DNA of 64,000 nucleotides from Pseudomonas entomophila. GTDB lineage: Bacteria > Pseudomonadota > Gammaproteobacteria > Pseudomonadales > Pseudomonadaceae. The translations under genes and the position numbers were made by a program. The stretch lies in contig NZ_JARGCS010000012.1 of the NCBI RefSeq assembly GCF_029193575.1, positions 592,495 through 656,494 on the forward strand. The letters run 5' to 3'. Positions 1-7,464 of the stretch are shown here, one piece after another (the stretch's first letter is position 1; each line of letters opens with the position of its first letter). The notes under the pieces were generated by a model. That model was not told where the DNA came from and ran no database searches. It saw only the letters and a program-made list of their open reading frames with translations.

Positions 1-501
1 ATGAACCTACTCACGCGAATGCTGGCGCGCGGCAGCCTGGTGCTCGCCCAGTCCGCAGACCAGTTGCAACGCCTGCAAATGCGCCTGCTGGCCGGGGAGC
101 TGCAGGACGACCTGGAGCACTTCGAGGCCTATGGCTTCACCAGCCACCCGCTGCCCGGCGCCGAGGGCATCGCCGCGTTCATCGGCGGCGACCGCTCCCA
201 CGGCGTGGTGCTGGTGGTCGGTGACCGCCGCTACCGCCTGCAAGCCCTGGCCCCGGGCGAGGTGGCGTTGTACACCGACGAAGGCGACCGTCTGCACTTC
301 AAGCGCGGGCGCATCATCGACATCGATACCGCCACCCTGAACATCCGCGCCAGCACGGCGGTGAACATCGAGTCGCCGCTGCTCAAGCACAGTGGGCGCA
401 TCGTCTCCCAGGGCGACCAGGTGGCCGCCGGCATCAGCCAGGTGCAGCACGTGCACGGCGGCGTGCAGGGCGGCAATGGGCAGACCGGGAGGCCGGCATG
501 A
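1..501 (+). CDS. Mu gp45-like baseplate spike (baseplate assembly protein V family)
   Basis: 166 aa, beginning at the first base of the window, so an upstream start cannot be fully excluded, although MNLLTRMLARG is a typical N-terminus for this family. It resembles the Mu gp45/gpV central spike that sits at the tip of a contractile tail and pierces the target envelope. The C-terminal part is repetitive and beta-rich (residues about 100-145, 'ATLNIRASTAVNIESPLLKHSGRI'-like strands broken by short turns), as expected of a trimeric beta-helix. Near the end is an HVHGG stretch with an HxH pattern, which in phage spikes can bind metal at the apex. It overlaps the next gene by 4 nt, so the baseplate genes are translationally coupled. 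Family inference from sequence and order; no search run. Confidence 0.8.
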   Translation: MNLLTRMLARGSLVLAQSADQLQRLQMRLLAGELQDDLEHFEAYGFTSHPLPGAEGIAAFIGGDRSHGVVLVVGDRRYRLQALAPGEVALYTDEGDRLHFKRGRIIDIDTATLNIRASTAVNIESPLLKHSGRIVSQGDQVAAGISQVQHVHGGVQGGNGQTGRPA

Positions 502-893
502 TCAGCGCCGAACTCAAGGCCAACCTCGACCGCGCGGTGCTGATCAGCCTGTTCAGCTGGCGCCGCGCCGCACCGGACGACCCGATCGACGATGAACAGC
601 GCCATGGCTGGTGGGGCGACAGCTTTCCCGACGTCGCCGACGACCGCATCGGTTCGCGGCTTTGGTTGCTGCAGCGGGTGAAGCTGACCGAGCAGACCCG
701 CCGCGACGCCGAGTTCTATGCCCGCGAGGCGCTGCAATGGTTGATCGACGACGGCCACTGCCGGGCGGTCGAGGTGCGCGGCGAGCGCAGCGGCCTGCAA
801 CGCCTGGCCCTGCACACCACGCTGGTGCTCGCCGATGGCGAGCGCCTGGACATCAACCTGGAAGACAGCTGGCAGGTGCTCTATGCCCTTTGA
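498..893 (+). CDS. Mu gp46-like baseplate protein
   Basis: 131 aa. It resembles the phage GP46 family, small baseplate wedge proteins of Mu-like contractile tails. A Trp/Gly-rich N-terminal segment (HGWWGDSFPD, residues about 36-45) and the following GSRLWLLQR are characteristic of the family. It starts at an ATG that overlaps the stop of the gp45-like gene and its own stop overlaps the start of the gp47-like gene. That tight packing is typical of tail modules and suggests stoichiometric co-expression. No oddities seen. Confidence 0.8.
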   Translation: MISAELKANLDRAVLISLFSWRRAAPDDPIDDEQRHGWWGDSFPDVADDRIGSRLWLLQRVKLTEQTRRDAEFYAREALQWLIDDGHCRAVEVRGERSGLQRLALHTTLVLADGERLDINLEDSWQVLYAL

Positions 894-1923
894 AACCCCC
901 AACCTTGCGCAACTGATCGACCGCACCCGCAACGACCTGGGCCGCGCGCCGTTGCGCCGCGCCGACGCCCAGGTGCTGGCGCGCGCCCTTGGCGGCGCGG
1001 CGTTCGGGCTGTACGGCTACCTGGACTGGATCGCCGAACAGATCCTGCCCGACAGCGCCGATGAAGAGACCCTCGAACGCATGGCCGCGCTGCGCCTCAA
1101 GCAGCCGCGCAAGGCTGCCCAGCGCGCCCAGGGGCAGGTTGGCTTCAGCGCCGCCGCCAGTGCGCGGCTGGAGGTCGACACCCTGCTGCAGAGCGAGGAT
1201 GGCCGCAGCTACCGGGTCACCCGCGCGGTCAGCGTGCACGCGGGTGACAACCAGGCTTCGGTCGAGGCGCTCGACCCCGGTGTGAGCGGTAACGCCGAGC
1301 CCGGCACCGCGTTGTTCTCGGTGCAGCCGGTCGCCGGCATCGCGGGGCCGTTCCGCGTGCTGGCGCCGGGCCTGAGCGGTGGCGTGGCGGCGGAAAGCGT
1401 TGAGTCGCTGCGCGCCCGGGTGATCCGCTCGTACCGGGTCATCCCCCATGGCGGCGCGGCGGACGATTACGTCACCTGGGCCTTGGAGTGCCCCGGCGTG
1501 ACCCGCGCCTGGTGCCGGCGCAACTACCTGGGCCCGGGCACCGTCGGCGTGTTCGTGATGCGTGACGACGATGCCACGCCCTTGCCCACGGCTGAGCAGT
1601 TGGCCGCGATCAAGGCCTACATCGAGCCGCTGCGCCCGGTGACCGCCGAAGTGTGGGTGCTGGCCCCGGTGCCGGTGACGGTGACCTATCGCCTGCGCGT
1701 CACCCCGGACAGCAGCGTGGTGCGCGCCGCCGTCGAGGCGCAGTTGGCCGACCTGCACCGGCGCGAGGCCGAGCTGGGCGTGCCGTTGCTGCTCAGCCAT
1801 ATCCGCGAGGCCATCAGCGGCGCCAGCGGCGAGCGCGACCATCGCCTTGACTGGCCACTGACCGACGTGCCCGCCGAGGGCAACCAGTTGCTGGTGTACG
1901 GAGGTTGCCAATGGCTGGATTGA
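883..1923 (+). CDS. Baseplate J family protein (Mu gp47-like)
   Basis: 346 aa from the ATG at 883 (MPFETPNLAQLIDRTRNDL), chosen because it overlaps the preceding stop by 11 nt and gives the family's usual N-terminus. Baseplate J/gp47 proteins form the wedge that joins the baseplate hub to the tail fibres. The central part (residues about 150-260) has the family's features: GVSGNAEPG, then a GG.AAESVESLRARVI segment, then 'HGGAADDYVTWALECPGVTRAW'-type sequence with the conserved AWxxxNYLGPGTVGV. The protein has the normal length of the family. It overlaps the gp48-like gene downstream. Confidence 0.88.
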   Translation: MPFETPNLAQLIDRTRNDLGRAPLRRADAQVLARALGGAAFGLYGYLDWIAEQILPDSADEETLERMAALRLKQPRKAAQRAQGQVGFSAAASARLEVDTLLQSEDGRSYRVTRAVSVHAGDNQASVEALDPGVSGNAEPGTALFSVQPVAGIAGPFRVLAPGLSGGVAAESVESLRARVIRSYRVIPHGGAADDYVTWALECPGVTRAWCRRNYLGPGTVGVFVMRDDDATPLPTAEQLAAIKAYIEPLRPVTAEVWVLAPVPVTVTYRLRVTPDSSVVRAAVEAQLADLHRREAELGVPLLLSHIREAISGASGERDHRLDWPLTDVPAEGNQLLVYGGCQWLD

Positions 1924-2510
1924 GAACCACCGCCGACTACCACCAGCAACTGCGCACGCTGTTGCCGGCCGGCCCGGCCTGGGACCCGGAGCGGGTGCCG
2001 GAGCTGGACCTGGTGCTTGAAGGCGCCGCCGAGGAACTGGCGCGGGTCGATGCGCGTATCCGCGACCTGCTGTTCGAGGCGGACCCGGCGACCTTCAGCG
2101 AGCTGGTGCCGGACTGGGAGCGGGTGATGCAACTGCCGGATACCTGCCTGGGCCCGGCGGCGGCCTTCGAGGACCGCCGCCTGGCCGTGCGCCAGCGCCT
2201 GCTGGCGGTGGGCGGCCAGCACATCGCCTATTACCTGGAACTGGCTCGGGGCCAGGGCTACCCGTCGCCGACCGTCACCGAACACCGCGCGCCACGTTTT
2301 GGCCGCTCGCGTTTTGGCCGTGACCACTTCGGCACCTGGCAGGCCCAGTTCATCTGGACCCTCAACACCGGCGGGCGGCAACGCCTGGGCCGGCGCTTCG
2401 GCGCCAGCTATTTCGGTGAACGCTTCGGCGTCAACCCGGGCAATGCCCTGGAGTGCCTGATACGGCGCAGCGCACCGGCGCACACGCAGGTGCGGATCAA
2501 CTACGACTAG
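1911..2510 (+). CDS. YmfQ/gp48-like baseplate protein (DUF2313)
   Basis: 199 aa. The ATG at 1911 is preferred over an in-frame TTG at 1905 because GGAGG lies 6 nt upstream. The protein resembles the DUF2313/YmfQ family (Mu gp48), which in Mu-like tails lies between gp47 and the tail fibre and is thought to connect them. Recognisable are an N-terminal YHQQLRTLLPAGPAW segment and a C-terminal FGxxxFGxxxFG-type aromatic/Gly pattern (residues about 127-170). It overlaps the gp47-like gene by 13 nt. Function within the baseplate is inferred from position. Confidence 0.8.
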   Translation: MAGLRTTADYHQQLRTLLPAGPAWDPERVPELDLVLEGAAEELARVDARIRDLLFEADPATFSELVPDWERVMQLPDTCLGPAAAFEDRRLAVRQRLLAVGGQHIAYYLELARGQGYPSPTVTEHRAPRFGRSRFGRDHFGTWQAQFIWTLNTGGRQRLGRRFGASYFGERFGVNPGNALECLIRRSAPAHTQVRINYD

Positions 2511-2521
2511 AGGAAAGCAAA

Positions 2522-3664
2522 GTGGATTATCCGAAAAGTGTTCCCAGCGTCGGGCTGGTGAACGGCAAGTTCGTCGACGAGAACCCGGCGACCGGGATGC
2601 CGGGGTCGTTGATTCCGGCGAGTTGGGGCAATGCGGTGACCGAGGAGGTGCTCAACGTCATTCGCTCCTCCGGCGCCACGCCGGACGAAACCCGTACTGA
2701 CCAGTTGTGGCAATCGCTGCGTCAGCTTGGGGTAGGGCAGCGTTTGCCAGTCAGCGCATTGCCGAACGCGGTGGTGCAGACCGCCGATGGACGTTTGCCT
2801 GTTACGCCGCTGGCGGCCAGTGGCAGTGCGGGCAGGGTGTCGATCCCTGCGGGCGTGCCGATTGCCCTGGGCGAGAGCTTCGGCGATGGCACTCAGGGAC
2901 GGGGCGGCGCATTCGTCACCAGCGCCTGGAGCAGCGCGGACCTGGTGGCCAACAGCACCTACTTCCTGCGGGCGCAGGTGGTGGCGGGGGCGCTGTCCGT
3001 CTATGTGCAGCAAGGCACCCTTTACGATGCCACGCCCGCCTTGCTCAAGGGGGATGTTCGCTCGGCGTCTGGCGGTGGCTACCCGAGTACAGCGCTGGAT
3101 GTTTGCCTGGCGTGGATTCGCACGGGTGCGGTTGGCAGCGTTCCTTCCGTGGTGACGACCTACAATCGCAAGTCCTTGCTTTGGACGCAGACCCTCAATG
3201 GCACCGGTGTCATCTACCTGCCGATCGATCCGTTGGCTCGCGGTGCCCGCCTGCATGCAGCCAACCCGATACCGCACCCAACGCAGGTGACGAGTTTGTA
3301 TTTCCCAGCGTTGGGCTGGCAAGGCTACAACTACTCGTACTTGAACCCGACGCTCGCCAACACGATCAGCAACTTCGACGGATGGAAATCCCCTAACGCC
3401 GTCGGCTTCTATGTGTTCACCAACAACCTCGTGGGTGACGTGACGATCTCCAATGTCAATGTGAGCTTCGATCATGGTGTCGGGCGTTCTCTGTGGAACT
3501 GCTATCAGGCCGAACACCTCTATGGCGCGACCGACGCCGTTAGTGATGAGCTGCTGTTCAGCATGGCCATCAAGGGTCATGTGGCGGAGGAGTACCAGAG
3601 TGGGATCGCGCTCAATTTCTTCAATGCGGTCAATCTGCAATTGGCATGGGAGCTGATTCGATGA
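2522..3664 (+). CDS. Tail fibre protein, probable receptor-binding protein
   Basis: 380 aa from a GTG at 2522 with GAGGAAAG about 7 nt upstream. The N-terminal ~75 residues (VDYPKSVPSVGLVNGKFVDE then IPASWGNAVTEEVLNVIRSSG) are the conserved baseplate-attachment type seen in many Pseudomonas prophage and tailocin fibres. The remainder, from about residue 100, I cannot match to a known fold; it is rich in Ser, Thr, Asn, Gly and aromatics (NYSYLNPTL, FYVFTNN), consistent with a beta-structured receptor-binding tip. Codon use after about position 3060 is visibly less G/C-biased than in the baseplate genes, a common sign of exchanged fibre tips. A coupled small gene follows by ATGA overlap. This gene would set the target range of the particle. 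Confidence 0.8.
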   Translation: MDYPKSVPSVGLVNGKFVDENPATGMPGSLIPASWGNAVTEEVLNVIRSSGATPDETRTDQLWQSLRQLGVGQRLPVSALPNAVVQTADGRLPVTPLAASGSAGRVSIPAGVPIALGESFGDGTQGRGGAFVTSAWSSADLVANSTYFLRAQVVAGALSVYVQQGTLYDATPALLKGDVRSASGGGYPSTALDVCLAWIRTGAVGSVPSVVTTYNRKSLLWTQTLNGTGVIYLPIDPLARGARLHAANPIPHPTQVTSLYFPALGWQGYNYSYLNPTLANTISNFDGWKSPNAVGFYVFTNNLVGDVTISNVNVSFDHGVGRSLWNCYQAEHLYGATDAVSDELLFSMAIKGHVAEEYQSGIALNFFNAVNLQLAWELIR

Positions 3665-4167
3665 AAGTCATTCAGGATATGCACGACTACAACGGCGAGC
3701 TGCTGCCGCCAGCCCCTTCACCGGATCACGTTTGGAACGGCGACGGCTGGGTGATCGACCTGCAACTACAGGCCAGTAACCTGGCTGCTCGCTTACTGGC
3801 GCTGTGCGCCGATATCGACCGCGACGCCGACAACGCCAGGCTTGTGCTTTCAGGCGATGCACTGCGGGCCTTGGAGCACCAACGCGCCAGCGAGTCCGCA
3901 CGAGCCTTCCTTGCCGCTGGCGCGCCAGCGCAAGCGGTACCGCAGGCCGTGCAGGCCTGGGTCACCGCGCAGCGTGACGCGCGCCAGGCCGCCGAGGACA
4001 TCGTGGCCCAAGCCGACCGTTTCGCCGAAGCGCTGCTCGTGGTTCGCACCTTGCGCCTGCAAGCCAAGGAGCAGGTGCGTGGCGCCACCGACGCGACGCA
4101 GGCCGAGGCGGTTCGCGACCAGACTGTCCAAGCCCTGCGAGAGCTGCGCAATGTTGAACTGGAGTGA
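3661..4167 (+). CDS. Probable tail fibre assembly protein/chaperone
   Basis: 168 aa. The ATG at 3661 overlaps the fibre stop codon (ATGA), so translation is coupled. The N-terminus (MKVIQDMHDYNGELLPPAPSPDHVW) looks like the short fibre-tip or attachment-like start of many fibre-associated proteins; the rest is a helical, Ala/Gln/Arg-rich segment (residues about 55-165) with heptad-like character. By position, immediately after the fibre and before lysis genes, it is most likely the fibre-folding chaperone, but it could be a second structural fibre component. Assignment rests mainly on context. Confidence 0.6.
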   Translation: MKVIQDMHDYNGELLPPAPSPDHVWNGDGWVIDLQLQASNLAARLLALCADIDRDADNARLVLSGDALRALEHQRASESARAFLAAGAPAQAVPQAVQAWVTAQRDARQAAEDIVAQADRFAEALLVVRTLRLQAKEQVRGATDATQAEAVRDQTVQALRELRNVELE

Positions 4168-4180
4168 CCAAGGAGGCCCC

Positions 4181-4729
4181 ATGCTTACGGAAAGCCAACT
4201 GCTCGCCATCCTCCCCAACGCCCGCCCCGTCGCGGGCGTTTTTCTGCCCGCCCTGAACACCGCCCTGCCGCGCTGGGAAATCGACAACCCCAAGCGCGTG
4301 GCGGCGTTCCTCGCCCAGGTCGGCCATGAGTCCGGCCAACTGCGCTACGTCAAGGAACTGGGCAGCGACCGCTACCTGTCGCGCTACGACACCGGCCCCT
4401 TGGCCCTGCGCCTGGGCAACACCCCCGAGGCCGACGGCGACGGCCAGCGCTACTGCGGCCGTGGCCTGATCCAGGTCACCGGCCGCAACAACTACCAGGC
4501 GTGCAGCCGCGCGCTGTTCGGCGACGAGCGCCTCCTGGCGCAGCCGCAGTTGCTCGAACAGCCGCGCTGGGCCTGCGAATCGGCGGCGTGGTTCTGGCAG
4601 TCGCGCGGGCTCAACGCCCTGGCCGACCGTGGCGAGTTCAACCGCATCACCCGGCACATCAACGGCGGCCTCAACGGCCTGGACGATCGCCTCAAGCTCT
4701 GGGCCCGGGCCCGCGAGGTGTTGTGCTGA
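4181..4729 (+). CDS. Glycoside hydrolase family 19 endolysin
   Basis: 182 aa from the ATG at 4181, which has an AGGAGG 5 nt upstream. GH19 enzymes of phages cleave peptidoglycan or chitin-like glycan beta-1,4 linkages; here the job is to release particles from the producing cell. Visible family marks are FLAQVGHESGQL (residues about 44-55) with the presumed catalytic Glu, RYCGRGLIQVTGRNNY (about 99-114) and an INGG motif followed by LNGLDDRLKLW near the C-terminus. No signal peptide is seen, so release to the periplasm would need a holin. I find none downstream; a holin may lie upstream of the window. Its stop overlaps the Rz gene. Confidence 0.9.
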   Translation: MLTESQLLAILPNARPVAGVFLPALNTALPRWEIDNPKRVAAFLAQVGHESGQLRYVKELGSDRYLSRYDTGPLALRLGNTPEADGDGQRYCGRGLIQVTGRNNYQACSRALFGDERLLAQPQLLEQPRWACESAAWFWQSRGLNALADRGEFNRITRHINGGLNGLDDRLKLWARAREVLC

Positions 4730-5223
4730 GCCGCCTGCAACTGGGTGTGTACGCAGTGCTCATGCTGCTGTCCGCAGCGCTGGCCTGGCACGTCCAGGCC
4801 TGGCGCTACGAACGGCTGCTGGCCGAGTCGGACACGCTCCAGGCGCAGCAACGGGTGGAGCAGGCCGAGGTGCTCAACGACCAGCTGCTCGCCGAGCGCG
4901 GGCAGCGCCAGGGCCTCGAGCAACGCCTGCACGACAGTGAAACCAGACATTTCCAGGAGCTTACCGATGCGCAACAGACTCAGGCTCGCCTGCGTGACCG
5001 CCTGGCTACTGCCGATCTACGGCTGTCAGTCCTGGTCGAGCGCGACAGCGCCTGTGCCACAGTGCCTGCCGCCGCCGGCGCCGGCGGCGTGGATCATGGC
5101 GCCGTACGCGCCCGACTTGACCCAGCGAATGCTCGACGCCTTATCGCCATCACCGACGACGGCGACCGGGGGCTGATCGCCCTGCGCGCCTGCCAGGCCT
5201 ACGTGCGCGCGCTGCGGCCCTGA
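4723..5223 (+). CDS. Rz-like inner-membrane spanin (i-spanin)
   Basis: 166 aa if started at the GTG at 4723, which overlaps the endolysin stop and has a GAGG just upstream; no ATG gives a sensible start. Residues about 6-24 (LGVYAVLMLLSAALAW) form a single N-terminal membrane anchor, followed by a long Gln/Glu/Leu/Arg-rich coiled coil (about 30-105), the layout of Rz i-spanins. These span the periplasm and, with the Rz1 lipoprotein, fuse inner and outer membranes in the last step of lysis. The Rz1 partner is embedded in another frame of this gene (4967-5176), which strongly supports the call. Confidence 0.82.
   Translation: MLSRLQLGVYAVLMLLSAALAWHVQAWRYERLLAESDTLQAQQRVEQAEVLNDQLLAERGQRQGLEQRLHDSETRHFQELTDAQQTQARLRDRLATADLRLSVLVERDSACATVPAAAGAGGVDHGAVRARLDPANARRLIAITDDGDRGLIALRACQAYVRALRP
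4967..5176 (+). CDS. Embedded Rz1-like outer-membrane lipoprotein (o-spanin)
   Basis: 69 aa, wholly inside the Rz gene in the +1 frame. The ATG at 4967 has AGGAG 7 nt upstream. The product starts with a basic segment (MRNRLRLA), a hydrophobic stretch and the lipobox-like LPIYGC, so Cys at about residue 20 would be lipid-modified. The mature part is short and Pro-rich (PVPQCLPPPAPAAW), the hallmark of Rz1. It would pair across the periplasm with Rz. Genes of this type are often missed by automatic annotation because of the full overlap. Confidence 0.75.
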   Translation: MRNRLRLACVTAWLLPIYGCQSWSSATAPVPQCLPPPAPAAWIMAPYAPDLTQRMLDALSPSPTTATGG

Positions 5224-5262
5224 GGGTGGTAGGGTAGGGGGCCGACCCGCCAGGAGCCTGCC

Positions 5263-5745
5263 ATGGACCCGATCACCGTTCTTTCCACCCGCCTGGGCGA
5301 ACACCTGCGCCGCTTCAACGCCCAGGTGAGCACCGCCGAGTCCTGCACCGGCGGCGGCATCGCCGAGGCCATCACCCGCATTCCCGGTAGCTCGGCCTGG
5401 TTCGAGGCCGGCTACGTGACCTACTCCAACCGCCAGAAGACCCGCCAGCTCGGCGTGCCGGAGGCGCTGTTCGCGCAGGTCGGCGCGGTCAGCCAGGAGG
5501 TGGTCGAGGCCATGGCGCGTGGCGCCCAGGCCGCCAGCGGGGCGCGCTTCGCCGTGGCGGTCAGTGGCGTCGCTGGCCCGGACGGCGGCTCGCCGGCCAA
5601 ACCGGTGGGCACGGTGTGGCTGGCCTGGGCCGACGGCGACCGCGTGAGCAGCGAGCGCCGGCACTTCGACGGCGACCGCGAGGCGGTGCGCCGACAGACG
5701 GTGATCGCTGCGCTAGACGGCTTGTTACAGCTTGGTGCCGAGTAA
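5263..5745 (+). CDS. cinA: CinA C-terminal domain nicotinamide-nucleotide amidohydrolase (PncC type)
   Basis: 160 aa, the single-domain form found in gamma-proteobacteria and not the two-domain CinA of Gram-positives. It hydrolyses nicotinamide mononucleotide to nicotinate mononucleotide in pyridine nucleotide salvage. Family marks are [22 protein letters not shown] (residues about 19-40), where the Ser/Cys region forms the active site, and the SGVAGPDGG motif (about 104-112). AGGAG lies 6 nt before the ATG. It lies just upstream of recA, as in other pseudomonads, and is the right-hand border gene of the tailocin locus. Confidence 0.93.
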   Translation: MDPITVLSTRLGEHLRRFNAQVSTAESCTGGGIAEAITRIPGSSAWFEAGYVTYSNRQKTRQLGVPEALFAQVGAVSQEVVEAMARGAQAASGARFAVAVSGVAGPDGGSPAKPVGTVWLAWADGDRVSSERRHFDGDREAVRRQTVIAALDGLLQLGAE

Positions 5746-5789
5746 ATCGCTCGACGGGGGTTGCGGAATCTTTTCCCTGTGGAATAATA

Positions 5790-5805
5790 CTGGCTACTTA
5801 TACAG
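5790..5805 (+). promoter_or_regulatory. LexA (SOS) box of recA
   Basis: CTGGCTACTTATACAG matches the LexA consensus CTGT-N8-ACAG in 7 of 8 conserved positions and lies 44 nt before the recA ATG. It overlaps a plausible sigma-70 -10 element (TAATAC, 5785-5790) with TTGCGG 18 nt upstream, so LexA binding would occlude the promoter. Confidence 0.8.
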
Positions 5806-5848
5806 TTATTCCGGCCATCAGGGCCAAGTCGATCACGTGAGGATTTCA

Positions 5849-6916
5849 ATGGACGACAACAAGAAGCGCGCCTTGGCTGCGGCCCTGGGTCAGATCGAAC
5901 GCCAATTCGGCAAGGGCGCGGTCATGCGCATGGGCGACCACGAGCGCCAGGCCATCCCCGCCATCTCCACCGGCTCCCTGGGCCTGGACATCGCCCTGGG
6001 CATCGGCGGCCTGCCGAAAGGCCGTATCGTCGAGATCTACGGCCCGGAGTCCTCGGGTAAAACCACCCTGACCCTGTCGGTCATCGCCGAAGCCCAGAAG
6101 AACGGCGCCACCTGCGCCTTCGTCGACGCCGAGCACGCCCTCGACCCCGAGTACGCCGGCAAGCTGGGCGTCAACGTCGACGACCTGCTGGTCTCCCAGC
6201 CGGACACCGGCGAGCAGGCCCTGGAAATCACCGACATGCTGGTGCGCTCCAACGCCGTCGACGTGATCATCGTCGACTCCGTGGCCGCCCTGGTGCCGAA
6301 GGCCGAGATCGAAGGCGAGATGGGCGACATGCACGTGGGCCTGCAAGCCCGCCTGATGTCCCAGGCGCTACGCAAGATCACCGGCAACATCAAGAACGCC
6401 AACTGCCTGGTCATCTTCATCAACCAGATCCGCATGAAGATCGGCGTGATGTTCGGCAGCCCGGAAACCACCACCGGCGGTAACGCCCTGAAGTTCTACG
6501 CCTCCGTGCGCCTGGACATCCGCCGCACTGGCGCGGTGAAGGAAGGTGACGAGGTGGTCGGCAGCGAAACCCGCGTGAAGATCGTCAAGAACAAGGTCTC
6601 GCCACCGTTCCGCCAGGCCGAGTTCCAGATCCTTTACGGCAAGGGTATCTACCGCAACGGCGAAATCATCGACCTGGGTGTGTCCCAAGGCCTGGTGGAA
6701 AAGTCCGGTGCCTGGTACAGCTACCAAGGCAACAAGATCGGTCAGGGCAAGGCCAACGCCGCCAAGTACCTGCAAGAGAACCCAGCCATCGGTGGCGAAA
6801 TCGAGAAGCAGATCCGCGAGAAGCTGCTCACCTCGGGTGCCGTTGCCGCCGCTGGCAAGGCCGCTGCTGCCGAAGCCGATGCCGACGACCTGGCTGACGC
6901 CGACGCCGGTTACTGA
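5849..6916 (+). CDS. recA: Recombinase RecA
   Basis: 355 aa from the ATG at 5849 ([21 protein letters not shown]), the usual RecA start; the longer frame upstream runs through the SOS box and is not coding. RecA polymerises on single-stranded DNA, carries out strand exchange and stimulates LexA self-cleavage. The Walker A motif GPESSGKTT (residues about 66-74), Walker [11 protein letters not shown] (about 140-149) and the L2 loop region ([16 protein letters not shown]) are intact, with the acidic C-terminal tail ([13 protein letters not shown]). A LexA box precedes it and recX follows 5 nt after the stop, so RecA and its modulator are probably co-transcribed. Confidence 0.99.
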   Translation: MDDNKKRALAAALGQIERQFGKGAVMRMGDHERQAIPAISTGSLGLDIALGIGGLPKGRIVEIYGPESSGKTTLTLSVIAEAQKNGATCAFVDAEHALDPEYAGKLGVNVDDLLVSQPDTGEQALEITDMLVRSNAVDVIIVDSVAALVPKAEIEGEMGDMHVGLQARLMSQALRKITGNIKNANCLVIFINQIRMKIGVMFGSPETTTGGNALKFYASVRLDIRRTGAVKEGDEVVGSETRVKIVKNKVSPPFRQAEFQILYGKGIYRNGEIIDLGVSQGLVEKSGAWYSYQGNKIGQGKANAAKYLQENPAIGGEIEKQIREKLLTSGAVAAAGKAAAAEADADDLADADAGY

Positions 6917-6921
6917 TTGGC

Positions 6922-7389
6922 ATGTCCGTCGTACTCGACACCCCCGTCGCCGTTCGGCGGACAGCCATGGACCTGCTCGCGCGACGCGAGCATGGTCGCG
7001 TCGAGCTGACCCGCAAGTTGCGTCAGCGCGGCGCTTCGGATGAGCTGATCGACCAAGCGCTCGACCGGCTCACCGAAGACGGCCTGCTCAGCGAAGCACG
7101 CTATCTTGAAAGCTTCATCAATCATCGTTCCAACGCTGGCTACGGCCCTGCTCGCATCCGCGAAGAGTTGGGCCAGCGCGGTTTGAACCGGGGCGATATC
7201 GAGCAGGCCTTGCGTGACAGCGAGGTGGACTGGTCGGCACGCTTGCAGGATGTCTGGCAACGCAAGTTCGCCGGGCAACGCCCGCAAGATCCACGCAGCC
7301 GCGCGCAGCAAACCCGCTTCCTGGCTTACCGTGGGTTTCCCATGGACATGATTGGGCGCCTGCTCAGCGGGCGCAGCTTCGACGATTGA
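6922..7389 (+). CDS. recX: Regulatory protein RecX
   Basis: 155 aa. RecX binds RecA filaments and limits their extension and coprotease activity. The sequence has the three-helix repeat pattern of the family: [22 protein letters not shown] (about 12-33), then [21 protein letters not shown] (about 48-68), then [14 protein letters not shown] (about 74-87). Length is typical. It begins 5 nt after the recA stop, so its expression is expected to depend on the LexA-controlled recA promoter. A strong hairpin terminator follows at 7404. Confidence 0.96.
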   Translation: MSVVLDTPVAVRRTAMDLLARREHGRVELTRKLRQRGASDELIDQALDRLTEDGLLSEARYLESFINHRSNAGYGPARIREELGQRGLNRGDIEQALRDSEVDWSARLQDVWQRKFAGQRPQDPRSRAQQTRFLAYRGFPMDMIGRLLSGRSFDD

Positions 7390-7403
7390 GCGTTTTGACA
7401 ACG

Positions 7404-7461
7404 ACGGCCTGTACGGCTGACCCAGCGCCTCGAGGGCGGGTCAGCCGTACAGGCCGTTTTC
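7404..7461. terminator. Bidirectional rho-independent terminator between recX and the LOG-family gene
   Basis: A 20-bp perfect inverted repeat, ACGGCCTGTACGGCTGACCC and its complement, flanks a 14-nt loop and is followed by TTTTCGTTT. Convergent genes end on both sides (recX at 7389, the LOG-family gene at 7465), so it probably serves both. Confidence 0.85.
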
Positions 7462-7464
7462 GTT

